DNA from: Litorivita pollutaquae
GTDB taxonomy: Bacteria > Pseudomonadota > Alphaproteobacteria > Rhodobacterales > Rhodobacteraceae
Direction of reading: 5' to 3'
Length of the DNA stretch: 64,000 nucleotides
Assembly: GCF_003205515.1 (NCBI RefSeq)
Contig: NZ_KZ826482.1
Location: 1-64,000 of the forward strand
The first letter of the stretch is position 1. Each line of letters opens with the position of its first letter. The notes under the pieces are model-generated. The model did no database searches. It saw only the letters and a program-made list of their open reading frames with translations, and was not told the origin of the DNA. The position numbers and the translations under genes were made by a program. Below, in pieces: positions 1-8,277 of this stretch.

Positions 1-77
1 GCCGTCTTGTCTCCACGAAGCGCCTCAAGCGCTACCGTGGCCTTAAAATTATCTGAAAAACTGCGTCTCTTGGTCAT
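1..77 (-). CDS. IS3-family transposase OrfA, N-terminal fragment cut by the window edge
   Basis: Read on the minus strand from an ATG at 77, the first 25 residues begin MTKRRSFSDNFKATVALEAL, which matches the usual N-terminus of the helix-turn-helix OrfA protein of IS3-family elements. OrfA binds the terminal repeats and, with OrfB, forms the transposase by programmed frameshifting. The rest of the gene and OrfB lie outside the window. Identity rests on a short but characteristic stretch. Confidence 0.7.
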   Translation of the reverse strand, partial: MTKRRSFSDNFKATVALEALRGDKT

Positions 78-143
78 TTGTGTATCCTGTCTTCAAGGTT
101 GGATACATCTTAGCACGCTGTCCTGTTTTGCCGGACCACTTCA
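1..143 (-). mobile_element. Terminal part of an IS3-type insertion sequence
   Basis: Upstream of the OrfA start, the sequence read on the minus strand begins TGAAGTGGTCCGGC near 143, which resembles the TG...CA inverted-repeat ends of IS3-family elements. Only the left end of the element is in the window, so the partner repeat and target duplication cannot be checked. The exact end could be 143 or 147, because both positions give a terminal CA on the plus strand. Confidence 0.5.
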
Positions 144-341
144 GTCAGATGTCGCGGACGGAGCCGTTATTCGCGCAGCGTTTTTAAATGGCAGCTTATG
201 GATGAAGGCCTTCGAAAGATCCGCTTGTCTTTCGCAACTGCTGTCTTGGGACAGCACGCATCCACCGGACAAATGCCGCTATGTCAGGCACCAGAATCCA
301 AATCATTTACTTAGTATCATAATTATTAGGTTGCCCGATAA

Positions 342-887
342 ATGAAGCGCCCTATCTGCTCTCCCATGATGACAAGACAAACGGAAAACCGCGAATCTGA
401 CGTGCTCGCTTTGGACAGCCAGTTGTGCTTTCCACTTTACGCTGCATCAAACTTGCTCGGGCGCGTGTACCGCCCCCTTCTTGATCCTTTGGGACTAACC
501 TATTCGCAGTATTTGGTTATGTTGGTCCTGTGGAAAGAAGGACCCATTCATGTGGGGCACCTTGCGCAACGGCTGTTTATCGACAGCGCTACGATGACGC
601 CGATTTTGAAGCGCATGCAAGAACACGGCTTGCTGACGCGACATCGCGACCCGTCAGACCAACGGTGCGTCACTGTAAAACTCACCGCTCACGGTGCCGC
701 GCTGAAAGACCGCGCAAAACACATTCCGCAAGTCTTGTCAGACCAGATGGGAGACAATCTGGGCCCTGACGAGATGGCAGGTTTGCGCAGCGCTGTGCGC
801 GATCTGGTGACACTGCTGGCTGACAACCTCAAAACGCCTTTGAGCGCTGCAGCACCAATCACACAAGCCACTGAAGAACTTAAATAA
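342..887 (+). CDS. MarR-family regulator, OhrR-like redox sensor
   Basis: A 181-residue winged-helix regulator. The segment LCFPLYAASN near residues 28-37 carries a cysteine at the place where OhrR proteins have their peroxide-sensing cysteine, followed by a MarR wing-helix from about residue 64 to 112 (DSATMTPILKRMQEHGLL). OhrR proteins repress a peroxidase until organic hydroperoxide oxidises the cysteine. Here the neighbours are not ohr but a glutathione S-transferase and a molybdenum hydroxylase, all on the same strand, so it probably controls those. The start is uncertain: ATG at 342, 366 and 369 are all in frame and none has a clear ribosome binding site. Confidence 0.75.
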   Translation: MKRPICSPMMTRQTENRESDVLALDSQLCFPLYAASNLLGRVYRPLLDPLGLTYSQYLVMLVLWKEGPIHVGHLAQRLFIDSATMTPILKRMQEHGLLTRHRDPSDQRCVTVKLTAHGAALKDRAKHIPQVLSDQMGDNLGPDEMAGLRSAVRDLVTLLADNLKTPLSAAAPITQATEELK

Positions 888-902
888 ATCAACGAGGATA
901 CT

Positions 903-1535
903 ATGACAGATACAACACTATTCGGCTTCGACGGTTCAACATACGTGCGCACTGTGCGCTGCGTACTGGCGCGTAAGGGTGTGGCTTACGATCAAGTTTC
1001 CGTCAACGTATTGGAGGGCGAGCCGCAACAGCCCGAGCATCTTGAGCGTCACCCGTTCGGTAAGGTTCCCGTGCTTGATATCGACGGGATGCGCCTGCGT
1101 GAAACCGATGCGATTGTGCGTTACCTCGAATCGCGCAACCCCAAAGCCCCGATGTTTCCTGCTGACGCAAAAGTGCGCGCGAAGGCCGACGAGAATGCGG
1201 CATTGATCAACAACTATGGCTACGGCGCAATCATCGGCTTTGTGGCCTATCATCTGTTTCCCGACTTGGTCGGCGGCAAGAATGAAGAGATGCGGCAATC
1301 CAGCATTGATCAGGCCAAAAAGCTGGTCAACCTTGTGATGGAAAACAAGGGCGACGCGCAGTTTCTTGCCGGGGATACGCCCGGGTTCGCCGATTATCTA
1401 CTGGGGCCGCTTGTGGCCTATGCGACCATGACCGAGGATGGTGCCATAATCTTGTCACTCGACGGCGTGCAAAACTGGTGGGACAAATTGAGCGCGGATG
1501 CCGTTTTTGCATCCACCGCTCCCAACCTAGGCTGA
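903..1535 (+). CDS. Glutathione S-transferase family protein
   Basis: A 210-residue cytosolic protein with the two-domain GST layout: a thioredoxin-like N-terminal half with the cis-proline motif KVPVL at residues 54-58 and the glutathione-contact ETDAI at 67-71, then an all-helical C-terminal half. GSTs conjugate or reduce electrophiles with glutathione. The start has a GAGGA ribosome binding site. It begins 15 bases after the regulator and is followed after 19 bases by iorA-like genes, so an operon for oxidising and detoxifying an aromatic or heterocyclic compound is likely. The substrate cannot be told from sequence. Confidence 0.85.
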   Translation: MTDTTLFGFDGSTYVRTVRCVLARKGVAYDQVSVNVLEGEPQQPEHLERHPFGKVPVLDIDGMRLRETDAIVRYLESRNPKAPMFPADAKVRAKADENAALINNYGYGAIIGFVAYHLFPDLVGGKNEEMRQSSIDQAKKLVNLVMENKGDAQFLAGDTPGFADYLLGPLVAYATMTEDGAIILSLDGVQNWWDKLSADAVFASTAPNLG

Positions 1536-1554
1536 AGAAAAGGAGAATTGAGCG

Positions 1555-2013
1555 ATGATCAAACTGACTTTGAACGGTGAGCCGCGCGAGATTGAAGCAA
1601 GTGGCGATACCCCCTTGTTATGGGCCCTGCGCGACGAGCTGGGCCTGACCGGCACCAAATTCGGCTGTGGCGTGGCGTCATGCGGCGCATGTACCGTGAA
1701 CGTAGATGGTGCGCCTGTGCGCTCTTGCCAGACCTACGTGGGCGATATTGACGGTGCCACTGTGACGACAATCGAGGGCGCACAAGATGCGACCACCGAG
1801 GCCATCCGTGAGGCGTGGGTCGAACTGGAAGTGCCTCAGTGCGGCTACTGCCAATCCGGTCAAATCCTGTCGGCGGCGGCTTTGTTGCGGGACACGCCCA
1901 AACCAACCGACGAAGACATCGACGCGGCCATGGACGGTAACCTTTGCCGCTGTGCCACCTACGCGCGCATTCGCAAAGCGATCCATCGCGCATCCGAAAT
2001 TGTGGAGGGTTAA
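1555..2013 (+). CDS. (2Fe-2S) small subunit of a molybdenum hydroxylase, IorA-like
   Basis: A 152-residue electron-transfer subunit. The N-terminal plant-ferredoxin cluster is ligated by Cys38, Cys43, Cys46 and Cys58 (motif [10 protein letters not shown]), and the second, helical cluster by Cys96, Cys99, Cys131 and Cys133 (QCGYC and CRC). This is the standard fingerprint of the small subunit of the xanthine-oxidase family; the short length and its pairing with a Tat-signal large subunit, with no FAD subunit, is the isoquinoline 1-oxidoreductase pattern. A strong AAGGAG precedes the ATG. It ends one base before the large subunit starts, so the two are translated together. Confidence 0.9.
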   Translation: MIKLTLNGEPREIEASGDTPLLWALRDELGLTGTKFGCGVASCGACTVNVDGAPVRSCQTYVGDIDGATVTTIEGAQDATTEAIREAWVELEVPQCGYCQSGQILSAAALLRDTPKPTDEDIDAAMDGNLCRCATYARIRKAIHRASEIVEG

Positions 2014-2014
2014 C

Positions 2015-4189
2015 ATGCTAAATAGACTAATCTCACAGGGCGTCCCTGCGAAAGGGACGACGCGCCGGGGCTTTCTCAAAATGACAGCAGGCGCTGCGGG
2101 TGGCCTTATTCTGGGCGGTGCGATTCAGCCGACCACAGCGGCAGCACAAGCTGGTACCGACGGTCTTGCCACCCCTTTTGTCCATATTCGTCCTGACAAC
2201 ACTGTTGTCGTGATCGTCAAACACCTGGACAAGGGCCAAGGGACCGCCACCGGTCTGGCCACGCTGATTGCAGATGAACTTGATGCCGATGCGGCGCAGG
2301 TCACAACGGAATTCGCGCCGGCCAACACCGGTCTTTATGCCAACACGCTCATGGGTGTGCAGGGCACAGGCGGGTCAACTGCGATGGCCAACTCATGGCA
2401 GCAGTACCGTGAGGCGGGGGCGACGGCACGGGCCATGCTGGTTTCAGCGGCCGCCCAAGCATGGGGTGTTGATCCGCAGAGTGTCAGCGTCTCCGGCGGC
2501 ATGATCACCGATGGATCAAACACGGCCAGCCTGGGCGATATGGCTGAGGCCGCAGCAGGGCAAAGCATTCCCGATAGTGTATCCCTCAAGACGCCGGATC
2601 AATGGGTCTATATCGGCAAGTCTTTCCCGCGGGTGGACTTGGTGCGCAAGACCCAAGGTGCGACCAACATGTACGGCATGGACGTGGCGATGGACGGGCT
2701 GATGTACGCCGTCAGCCTGCGCAGCCCGCGCTTTGGTGGCGAGTTGGCCGGGCTGGATGACGCTGAGGCGCGGGCCATGCCCGGCGTGATCGACGTAATC
2801 CGCCTGCCGGATCGGGCCACAGTGATTGCCGAGTCCACTTGGCAGGCAATTCAGGCCCGCGACGCGCTGGCAGCCGAATGGGATTTTTCGAACGCTGAAA
2901 ATCGGGGCACGGAAGAGTTGCGTGCAGAATACACCGCGCTGCTTGATGAGGACGGCACTGTTTTCGAAGACGCCGCAGCATCACAGGCCGAAGAGGCGAA
3001 AGTGATCGAAGCCGATTATTTCTTCCCTTACCTCGCGCACACTCCGATGGAGCCGATCGACGTGACCGTTCTGTTCGACGGCACCGAGGCGACGTTCTGG
3101 ACCGGATCGCAGATCCAGACTTTAGATCAGAACATCAGCGCTCAGGTCCTTGGTATTGACCCTGAATCGGTGAAAGTCGAGACCCTTTGGGGTGGTGGGT
3201 CTTTCGGGCGCCGGGCGATCTATGACAGCCACTATGTGGCTGAGGCGGCGATGATTGCGCAAGCGTGGCTGCAAACGCATGGAGAAGCCCGCCCGATCAA
3301 ATTGGTCTGGACCCGCGAAGACGACGTGCGCGGCGGGTATTATCGCCCGATGCACATGCACCGTGTGCGCGCCGGTCTCGATGCCGAAGGCAACATCACC
3401 TCTTGGGATCAGCGCGTCGTGGGTCAGGGCATCGCCATCGGAACCGCGTTCGAACAGTTTATGGTGAACAACGGCGTCGATGCGTCCTCGGTCGAGGGTC
3501 TTGGCGAGCACTCGGCATATACCATTCCGGGCTGGTCGGTCGATGTTCATCATCCGCGCATCGGTGTTCCTGTGCTCTGGTGGCGCTCGGTCGGAAATAC
3601 GCACACCGCTTATGTCGTCGAGACGATTATGGATGAATTGGCCGAGGCGGCGGATGCCGACCCCGTGGAGTTCCGCCTGCGCTACCTTACTGATCCGCGC
3701 GCCCGCGGCGTGCTGGAACTGGCCGTTGAAAAGGCCGGGGCCGTGCAAGATGGCCTGACACGGGGCATCGCGGTGCACAAAAGCTTCGGCTCTTATGTCG
3801 CCGAAATTGCGGATGTTCGCATGCGCGAGGATGGCACAGTCAAGGTTGAGCGTGTGACCTGTGGTGTCGATTGCGGCGTGCCGATCAACCCCTCGAACAT
3901 CGAGGCGCAGATTGAAGGCGGCCTCGGCTACGGTCTTTCGGCGATCCTACGTGAAGAGATCACGATGACCGACGGGGAGGTGAACCAGTCGAATTTCTAC
4001 GACTATACGCCTCTTCGGATCGCCGACATGCCGCAGGTAGATGTCCACATCGTCCCCTCAACCGAGGCCCCGACTGGCATAGGCGAGCCTGGCACACCAC
4101 CAATTGGTCCCGCTGTAGCAAATGCTGTCCGCCGGGCCACCGGTAAAGCAGTGCGCGAGTTGCCGTTTTCAAGTTACGGGCTCGCGTAA
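2015..4189 (+). CDS. Molybdopterin-binding large subunit, IorB-like aldehyde/isoquinoline oxidoreductase
   Basis: A 724-residue catalytic subunit of a molybdenum hydroxylase, which inserts water-derived oxygen into a heterocycle or aldehyde. The ATG at 2015 is chosen because it gives a twin-arginine signal: RRGFLK at residues 17-22, a hydrophobic stretch, and an AAAQA-type cleavage site, so the folded enzyme is probably exported to the periplasm with its small subunit. The body carries family segments such as GGGSFGRR and a C-terminal GIGEPGTPP. Electrons presumably pass via the small subunit to a membrane cytochrome encoded elsewhere. The substrate is unknown; the linked OhrR-like regulator and GST suggest a stress or xenobiotic role. 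Confidence 0.88.
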   Translation: MLNRLISQGVPAKGTTRRGFLKMTAGAAGGLILGGAIQPTTAAAQAGTDGLATPFVHIRPDNTVVVIVKHLDKGQGTATGLATLIADELDADAAQVTTEFAPANTGLYANTLMGVQGTGGSTAMANSWQQYREAGATARAMLVSAAAQAWGVDPQSVSVSGGMITDGSNTASLGDMAEAAAGQSIPDSVSLKTPDQWVYIGKSFPRVDLVRKTQGATNMYGMDVAMDGLMYAVSLRSPRFGGELAGLDDAEARAMPGVIDVIRLPDRATVIAESTWQAIQARDALAAEWDFSNAENRGTEELRAEYTALLDEDGTVFEDAAASQAEEAKVIEADYFFPYLAHTPMEPIDVTVLFDGTEATFWTGSQIQTLDQNISAQVLGIDPESVKVETLWGGGSFGRRAIYDSHYVAEAAMIAQAWLQTHGEARPIKLVWTREDDVRGGYYRPMHMHRVRAGLDAEGNITSWDQRVVGQGIAIGTAFEQFMVNNGVDASSVEGLGEHSAYTIPGWSVDVHHPRIGVPVLWWRSVGNTHTAYVVETIMDELAEAADADPVEFRLRYLTDPRARGVLELAVEKAGAVQDGLTRGIAVHKSFGSYVAEIADVRMREDGTVKVERVTCGVDCGVPINPSNIEAQIEGGLGYGLSAILREEITMTDGEVNQSNFYDYTPLRIADMPQVDVHIVPSTEAPTGIGEPGTPPIGPAVANAVRRATGKAVRELPFSSYGLA

Positions 4190-5153
4190 CCCACAAATTT
4201 CATTGGCGCGCGCTACCCTCTGGCGTGCGCCAATGCGGTTTGATCGCAAGTTTTCGAAAACACGATCGTCACTGCAGATTCGAAGTGATGCTGCGTCAGC
4301 GAAATCCTAAACTCCAATGTTGGTTTCGTCCGCTCACTGTGAATTCGACCTCTGATCCTTGCAGCACTCTGCACGAATGGCTGGTTTTCACGCTGCGCGG
4401 CAGCACTGAATTTTGCGCTGACGCAGCATTTTTCACGCTGCGAGCGCACGCAGCAAAAAAACCGAACTCACAGAATGGGCTCTCACCTGCCGTTCGCCGC
4501 GACCATCGTCAAGGTCCGGTTGGGGCCGTTTTTCCAAATGTCCTACCAGTCGCTGCTGGGGCTGGAAGGCGTATATGTAGGGCAAGGCTTAGTAGGTTCT
4601 TCGGGAATTTCGGTGTTTGCCACAATCAGCAGACCAACATAGCTACGCATCCCGGCGAAAAATCTCTGGCAAAATTCAGCGGTTTTTGCTTCCTCTGGTA
4701 CGGGCATCTGGTAGAGTGGAGCCAAGTACCTCTGGCAAGGCTTTGGCTAACGCATTGGTGTCGTTCATTCAGATGGAAATCGGAGGCGTTCCCTTCGTCT
4801 CCTTCGTTTTTTAGACCCGCAAGGCTCAGCACAGCGTAGCGATTTCTAGGTATCACCATCAAACCTTAGAAGAGGGCATAATAGTCCTCTGCGCGTTTTA
4901 TGAGTTCATGATCGGGTAAATTGATCCTTCTATATACGCGGTGCAATCGAGCGACACATCTTTTAAGTCAGGAAGAAATTTTAACCACCTTGGACTAAGC
5001 CAGAGGAATATTGTGATCGACAACGCGGTTGCAAATCACCTTATCGGTCGGACAGGCAATCAGGCTTGAAGCCTACTATATGCCTATTAATGCCAAACAC
5101 CCCTGATCCATCTTTTGCAAGGGGCCTCGTAAATCTTTGATTTACTTAAGGAT
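4190..5153. other. About 1 kb without a convincing gene, containing a 14-bp inverted repeat
   Basis: Open frames here are short, overlap on both strands and show no family features. Visible structure is an inverted repeat, ATGCTGCGTCAGCG at 4288-4301 and its complement at 4416-4429, and a direct repeat TTTTCACGCTGCG at 4385-4397 and 4430-4442. This may be decayed chromosomal sequence next to the island border. I see no RNA gene or clear promoter. Confidence 0.5.
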
Positions 5154-5172
5154 TTTGGCTCCGGCGGTAGGG
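5154..5172. other. Outer att site of island 1: 19-bp copy of the tRNA-Asn 3' end
   Basis: The bases TTTGGCTCCGGCGGTAGGG are identical to 35687-35705, which is the 3' acceptor end (with encoded CCA) and start of the T-arm of the intact tRNA-Asn gene. Beyond base 5172 the two sequences diverge at once. A short duplicate of a tRNA 3' end at this distance from the tRNA is the usual scar of site-specific integration. Confidence 0.75.
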
Positions 5173-5458
5173 GCCGCAGAAATTCCGAAAAAATCCAACA
5201 AAATCAAGGGCTGACCCTCTGCGAAACAGCCCTCGGACCTGCATTGTGCGCATCGTACCGACACAGTCAAGTGCGCAATCTTGGGGATGTTTTCCAGCAT
5301 TGTGGTGATGCAACTGCCAAGAACAAGTTGATCGCGCCGCCCAGACACCCGGCGGCCCAAGATGAAGAGTGCCAATCGGGTTTGGCATCAAAAAAAATTC
5401 TTTGGTCTTCTGGAACTCAACCCACCTTGGGAGTCCACCGTAAAGAAAGGAAACAACG

Positions 5459-5695
5459 ATGGATACCAATGATGCAATTCTTCGCCTTGCCAGTTTAGTG
5501 AGAGCTGATTGCGGGGCCAGTGATGCCGCGCGTTCAGTGATCAATTATGCTTGGAACAACCACCGACCCATTCGAGAATTTTTCCGTCTGGATGGGGCTA
5601 ATCGCAAAGCCGCGCTGACGCTGATTGACAGGGATGAGTGGGTGGACCCTCAACTTCTCTGCGACCTAATACCAGAATTGAACGACTGGGTTTGA
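5459..5695 (+). CDS. Small conserved-looking hypothetical protein
   Basis: A 78-residue, mildly acidic protein (MDTNDAILRLASLVRADC...) with a well-placed AAAGGAA ribosome binding site, which argues that it is real. It has no membrane segment or signal. The pattern of an N-terminal helix, an ARSVINYAWNN segment and a final acidic helix resembles small proteins often found on alphaproteobacterial plasmids and islands, but I cannot assign a family. It is the first gene inside island 1 and is convergent with the next one. Confidence 0.5.
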   Translation: MDTNDAILRLASLVRADCGASDAARSVINYAWNNHRPIREFFRLDGANRKAALTLIDRDEWVDPQLLCDLIPELNDWV

Positions 5696-5762
5696 TTTGA
5701 GCGGCAACTTTAACGCGGACTGCTGAGGCGTCACGGCAATTCATTCGGCGTAATGTTTTGCT

Positions 5763-6515
5763 TTATGTTCGCTCCAACCCGTCCATTTGTCTTCGAACCC
5801 GGCGCGAGGGTCTGCCCCTTGGCATCCCTCGCGCCGAAAATCCTGCCTTATGCATAAGTTCACGACCCGCGCCCTGATCGGGACTGTGCCCCTGCGCTGC
5901 AATAAAAATGCGGGCCGCGTGATGTGTCAGTGCACCGTAGAAGGCATTTACAGAGGCGTCCCTGGGGTCGGGCGCGTCGGGGCGTTCGTCGGTCCTCCAC
6001 AAAACCCGGATTTCATCTTCCCATAGTTCTTTGATAGCGACCGAACGGCGCGCGGCCTGCCACCACCACGCGACCATTCTTTTGAGCGTCGGGCGGCGTT
6101 GATATTCGGTTTGATACCATTTCAGCAGATAGGCAGAGGCCCCGATGGCCTGATCGTCGGGGGCGTGTGGTGTGGCGATGATCTCGACAGCGCGCTGAAC
6201 GGATTCGGGAAGTTCGGTCGCCGCTGGTCCCTTCTTGCGCGGGTCAAGTGAGGGCAAGGGTGCGCGGCTGGGAGAAGCCATGCGGATATTTTGTGCGGCA
6301 GGCGCATCAGGTCCAAGTGTTTTGGCCCGTTTAACTCGCTGGCCGTCAACTTCCGAAAGATGCGCATCGAAGTCTTCGGGCGACATCCAGAAGGGATCAT
6401 CCACGGGCAAACCAAGCGCTCCGAGTTCACAGGCCGTTAACGAGCGCGACAGTTCGCTTGTGGCGTTGTGTGCGGGCGCGGAAATTGCGTCGTCGTCCCA
6501 AGGAAACTTTTCCAT
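5763..6515 (-). CDS. Hypothetical protein coupled to the mobilization accessory gene
   Basis: A 250-residue soluble protein of unknown family. The N-terminal 90 residues look flexible and charged; the C-terminal 150 residues are more ordered, rich in tryptophan and arginine (LKWYQTEYQRRPTLKRMV, AWWWQAARRS) and could bind nucleic acid. The start at 6515 is supported by GGGAGGG seven bases upstream and by a TGATG overlap with the stop of the preceding gene, which implies translational coupling. Its place behind a relaxosome-like gene and opposite the relaxase suggests a role in element transfer or replication, but that is inference. Confidence 0.6.
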   Translation of the reverse strand: MEKFPWDDDAISAPAHNATSELSRSLTACELGALGLPVDDPFWMSPEDFDAHLSEVDGQRVKRAKTLGPDAPAAQNIRMASPSRAPLPSLDPRKKGPAATELPESVQRAVEIIATPHAPDDQAIGASAYLLKWYQTEYQRRPTLKRMVAWWWQAARRSVAIKELWEDEIRVLWRTDERPDAPDPRDASVNAFYGALTHHAARIFIAAQGHSPDQGAGRELMHKAGFSARGMPRGRPSRRVRRQMDGLERT

Positions 6516-6853
6516 CACTGTGACCCTCCCGAATTGAGACTGGCACATTGTGCCTCCAATCGGGCGGTGGCCTCCTGAAACGGGGCGGCATAGCCCTTTT
6601 CCAAGCGTTCCGCGAGGAAACGCGCATCACGCAGGGCGATGCCTTTTTGATTGGCGAGGAATTGGAAGAAGCCCACGGCTTTATCTCGTGGTAATCCTTC
6701 CCGTTCAATGTTTCGCGCGGCAAGCAGGATGAGACCGCCAAGGATAACCTTCTTGCGGCTTTCTGCCTTGCGTTCCTGTTCCTTGAAGGCCCGTTCTTTT
6801 TCTTGTGCCAGTCGCATGGCCTTTTCGACTTGGGCTTGTGTGATCCGTGCCAT
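6515..6853 (-). CDS. Putative TraD/MobC-like mobilization accessory protein
   Basis: A 112-residue protein with a strongly charged helical N-terminus (residues 5-35, likely coiled coil) followed by a core containing KVILGGLILLAAR at about 35-47. Small relaxosome proteins of alphaproteobacterial plasmids share a similar arrangement of a basic helix before an LGGLV-type segment. The ATG at 6853 has AGGAGGG six bases upstream. It is transcribed divergently from the relaxase gene at 7170, as is common for accessory proteins that bind the transfer origin between them. Family assignment is by resemblance only. Confidence 0.5.
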   Translation of the reverse strand: MARITQAQVEKAMRLAQEKERAFKEQERKAESRKKVILGGLILLAARNIEREGLPRDKAVGFFQFLANQKGIALRDARFLAERLEKGYAAPFQEATARLEAQCASLNSGGSQ

Positions 6854-7169
6854 CGAACCCTCCTGTGTTGGTGTTTTTCTGGACATAGGGAACAAGGCGA
6901 GGTGATCCCAAATCATGGCGCGCGAAATTGTCTGTGCGGTGCGCACAGGGGAAATTCAGACCAGAGGAAATGAGGCGCGCGAGACAAAACCTGAAAGGCG
7001 CAATTACGCAAACTCTGTTTGCAGCGTCGGGCCTGACCGCCACCGCCTGCGTCGGGCCTGCCCGAAATCGCCCTCTGTTTCCATGGCAAACATCATGCTT
7101 TTTCAGATTGCTACCGCTTGGACCTATCTCGGAATTGACCCTTCGGATTCTGAAATAGGGAGGCAGGTC
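6854..7169. other. Divergent intergenic region, candidate oriT
   Basis: These 316 bases separate the divergent accessory gene and relaxase gene. In MOBQ systems the transfer origin usually lies in this position. I do not see an unambiguous nic site or a strong inverted repeat, so the oriT call rests on location. Promoters for both genes must also be here. Confidence 0.35.
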
Positions 7170-8273
7170 GTGACAACTGCAACGAACCCGACCGCAAGCA
7201 AAGCGGTGCATTACAAGACCCAACCGATTGCGCGGCGCAAGGACCAGAGCGCGGTTTATTATGCGGCCTATATCACTGGCGAGACCCTGCACGATGTGCG
7301 GCGGGACAAGACCTTCTGGCGCAAGGATGATCAGGGCGATGTTCTGCATTGGGAGATCGTCGGCCCGGACGGTGAGCAGAATTGGACACTCTCGGAACTC
7401 TGGAACGGGGCCGAACACGCGGCCAAGAAAATCAACGAGCGGCCCGGACGCCAGACTGTGATCGCACTGCCCCATGAACTGTGCGAGGGCGGACACGAGG
7501 CGGCGCGGCGTGTTGCGCGGGGCCATTGCCTTTGGCTTCGCGATCAATACGGCATCGCAAGCACATGGGCACTGCACGCGCCAAGCCCCAAAGCACATGG
7601 CGAGAGCGCAAAGAACTGGCACATCCACATTGTCGAGACAGATCGGAGGATGACTGCCAGCGGTGATGGCCGCCCGGTCTTCGGCGCGAAGGTGCGGGAG
7701 CTGACCGATGGCAAGCAGGGCAAGGTTGAAATCGAGCGGCGGCGCAAAGACTGGGAAAAGCGCGTGAACGCGGAACTGCACCGGGTAGGAGCTGCGACAC
7801 GCGTCAATCTTGGCCGGAAACCGCAGGGCGATGGCCCCGACTACATCCCCGGCGTTCATCGCGGCCCCAAGGTCAATGCGATGCTGCGCAAACATCAGGC
7901 GGCCACGCGCGTGGCCATGATCGCGGGCCGCGCCTTGCCGCCACCCCCGAAACGCGTGGCATCCTATCTCGCCTATGCCGCCGCCCGGAAGTCCGCGAAT
8001 GCAGCGCATCGGGCTATGTGGCAGGCGACAGGGAAGGCCGTTTCGCAAATCGTCACGGCCTCTGTCCAGTTCGGCGAACCAACGGCCCCGCCCAACACGG
8101 TCAAAAACCGTGCGGAACCGGGCCAGTCCAAGGACACAGCAACGTCCAACGCGCCGCCCAGCGATGTGACGCAAGATGAGGAAAAGGCCCGCAAACGCGA
8201 CGCAAAGGATTGGGAGCGCTTTTGGGAGCAGGAAGCCCGCAAAGCGCTCTCACGGCGTCAGCGACAGCGGTGA
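7170..8273 (+). CDS. MobA/MobL-type relaxase (MOBQ)
   Basis: A 367-residue DNA relaxase that nicks the transfer origin and stays covalently bound to the 5' end during mobilization. Residues 20-37 (IARRKDQSAVYYAAYITG) match the motif with the catalytic tyrosine, and NWHIHIVETDRRM at 149-161 supplies the metal-binding His-x-His of motif III; WEKRVNAELHRVG follows as in MobA/MobL. The GTG at 7170 is preferred because GGGAGGC lies seven bases upstream; an ATG at 7083 would add residues unlike the family. The C-terminal third is basic and probably unstructured. No coupling protein or type IV secretion genes occur in the island. Confidence 0.85.
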   Translation: MTTATNPTASKAVHYKTQPIARRKDQSAVYYAAYITGETLHDVRRDKTFWRKDDQGDVLHWEIVGPDGEQNWTLSELWNGAEHAAKKINERPGRQTVIALPHELCEGGHEAARRVARGHCLWLRDQYGIASTWALHAPSPKAHGESAKNWHIHIVETDRRMTASGDGRPVFGAKVRELTDGKQGKVEIERRRKDWEKRVNAELHRVGAATRVNLGRKPQGDGPDYIPGVHRGPKVNAMLRKHQAATRVAMIAGRALPPPPKRVASYLAYAAARKSANAAHRAMWQATGKAVSQIVTASVQFGEPTAPPNTVKNRAEPGQSKDTATSNAPPSDVTQDEEKARKRDAKDWERFWEQEARKALSRRQRQR

Positions 8274-8277
8274 TCCG

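Noticed and set aside
7-345. 112-residue plus-strand frame at the window start
   Set aside because: Opposite strand to the IS3 OrfA fragment and the element end; no family features.
4225-4839. 204-residue plus-strand frame in the gap before island 1
   Set aside because: No ribosome binding site, biased composition, and no recognisable segment; kept only as part of the gene-free region.
6705-8174. 489-residue open frame on the minus strand across the relaxase gene
   Set aside because: It is antisense to a protein with clear relaxase motifs; the composition (Arg, Gly, Cys) is that of an antisense frame in GC-rich DNA.
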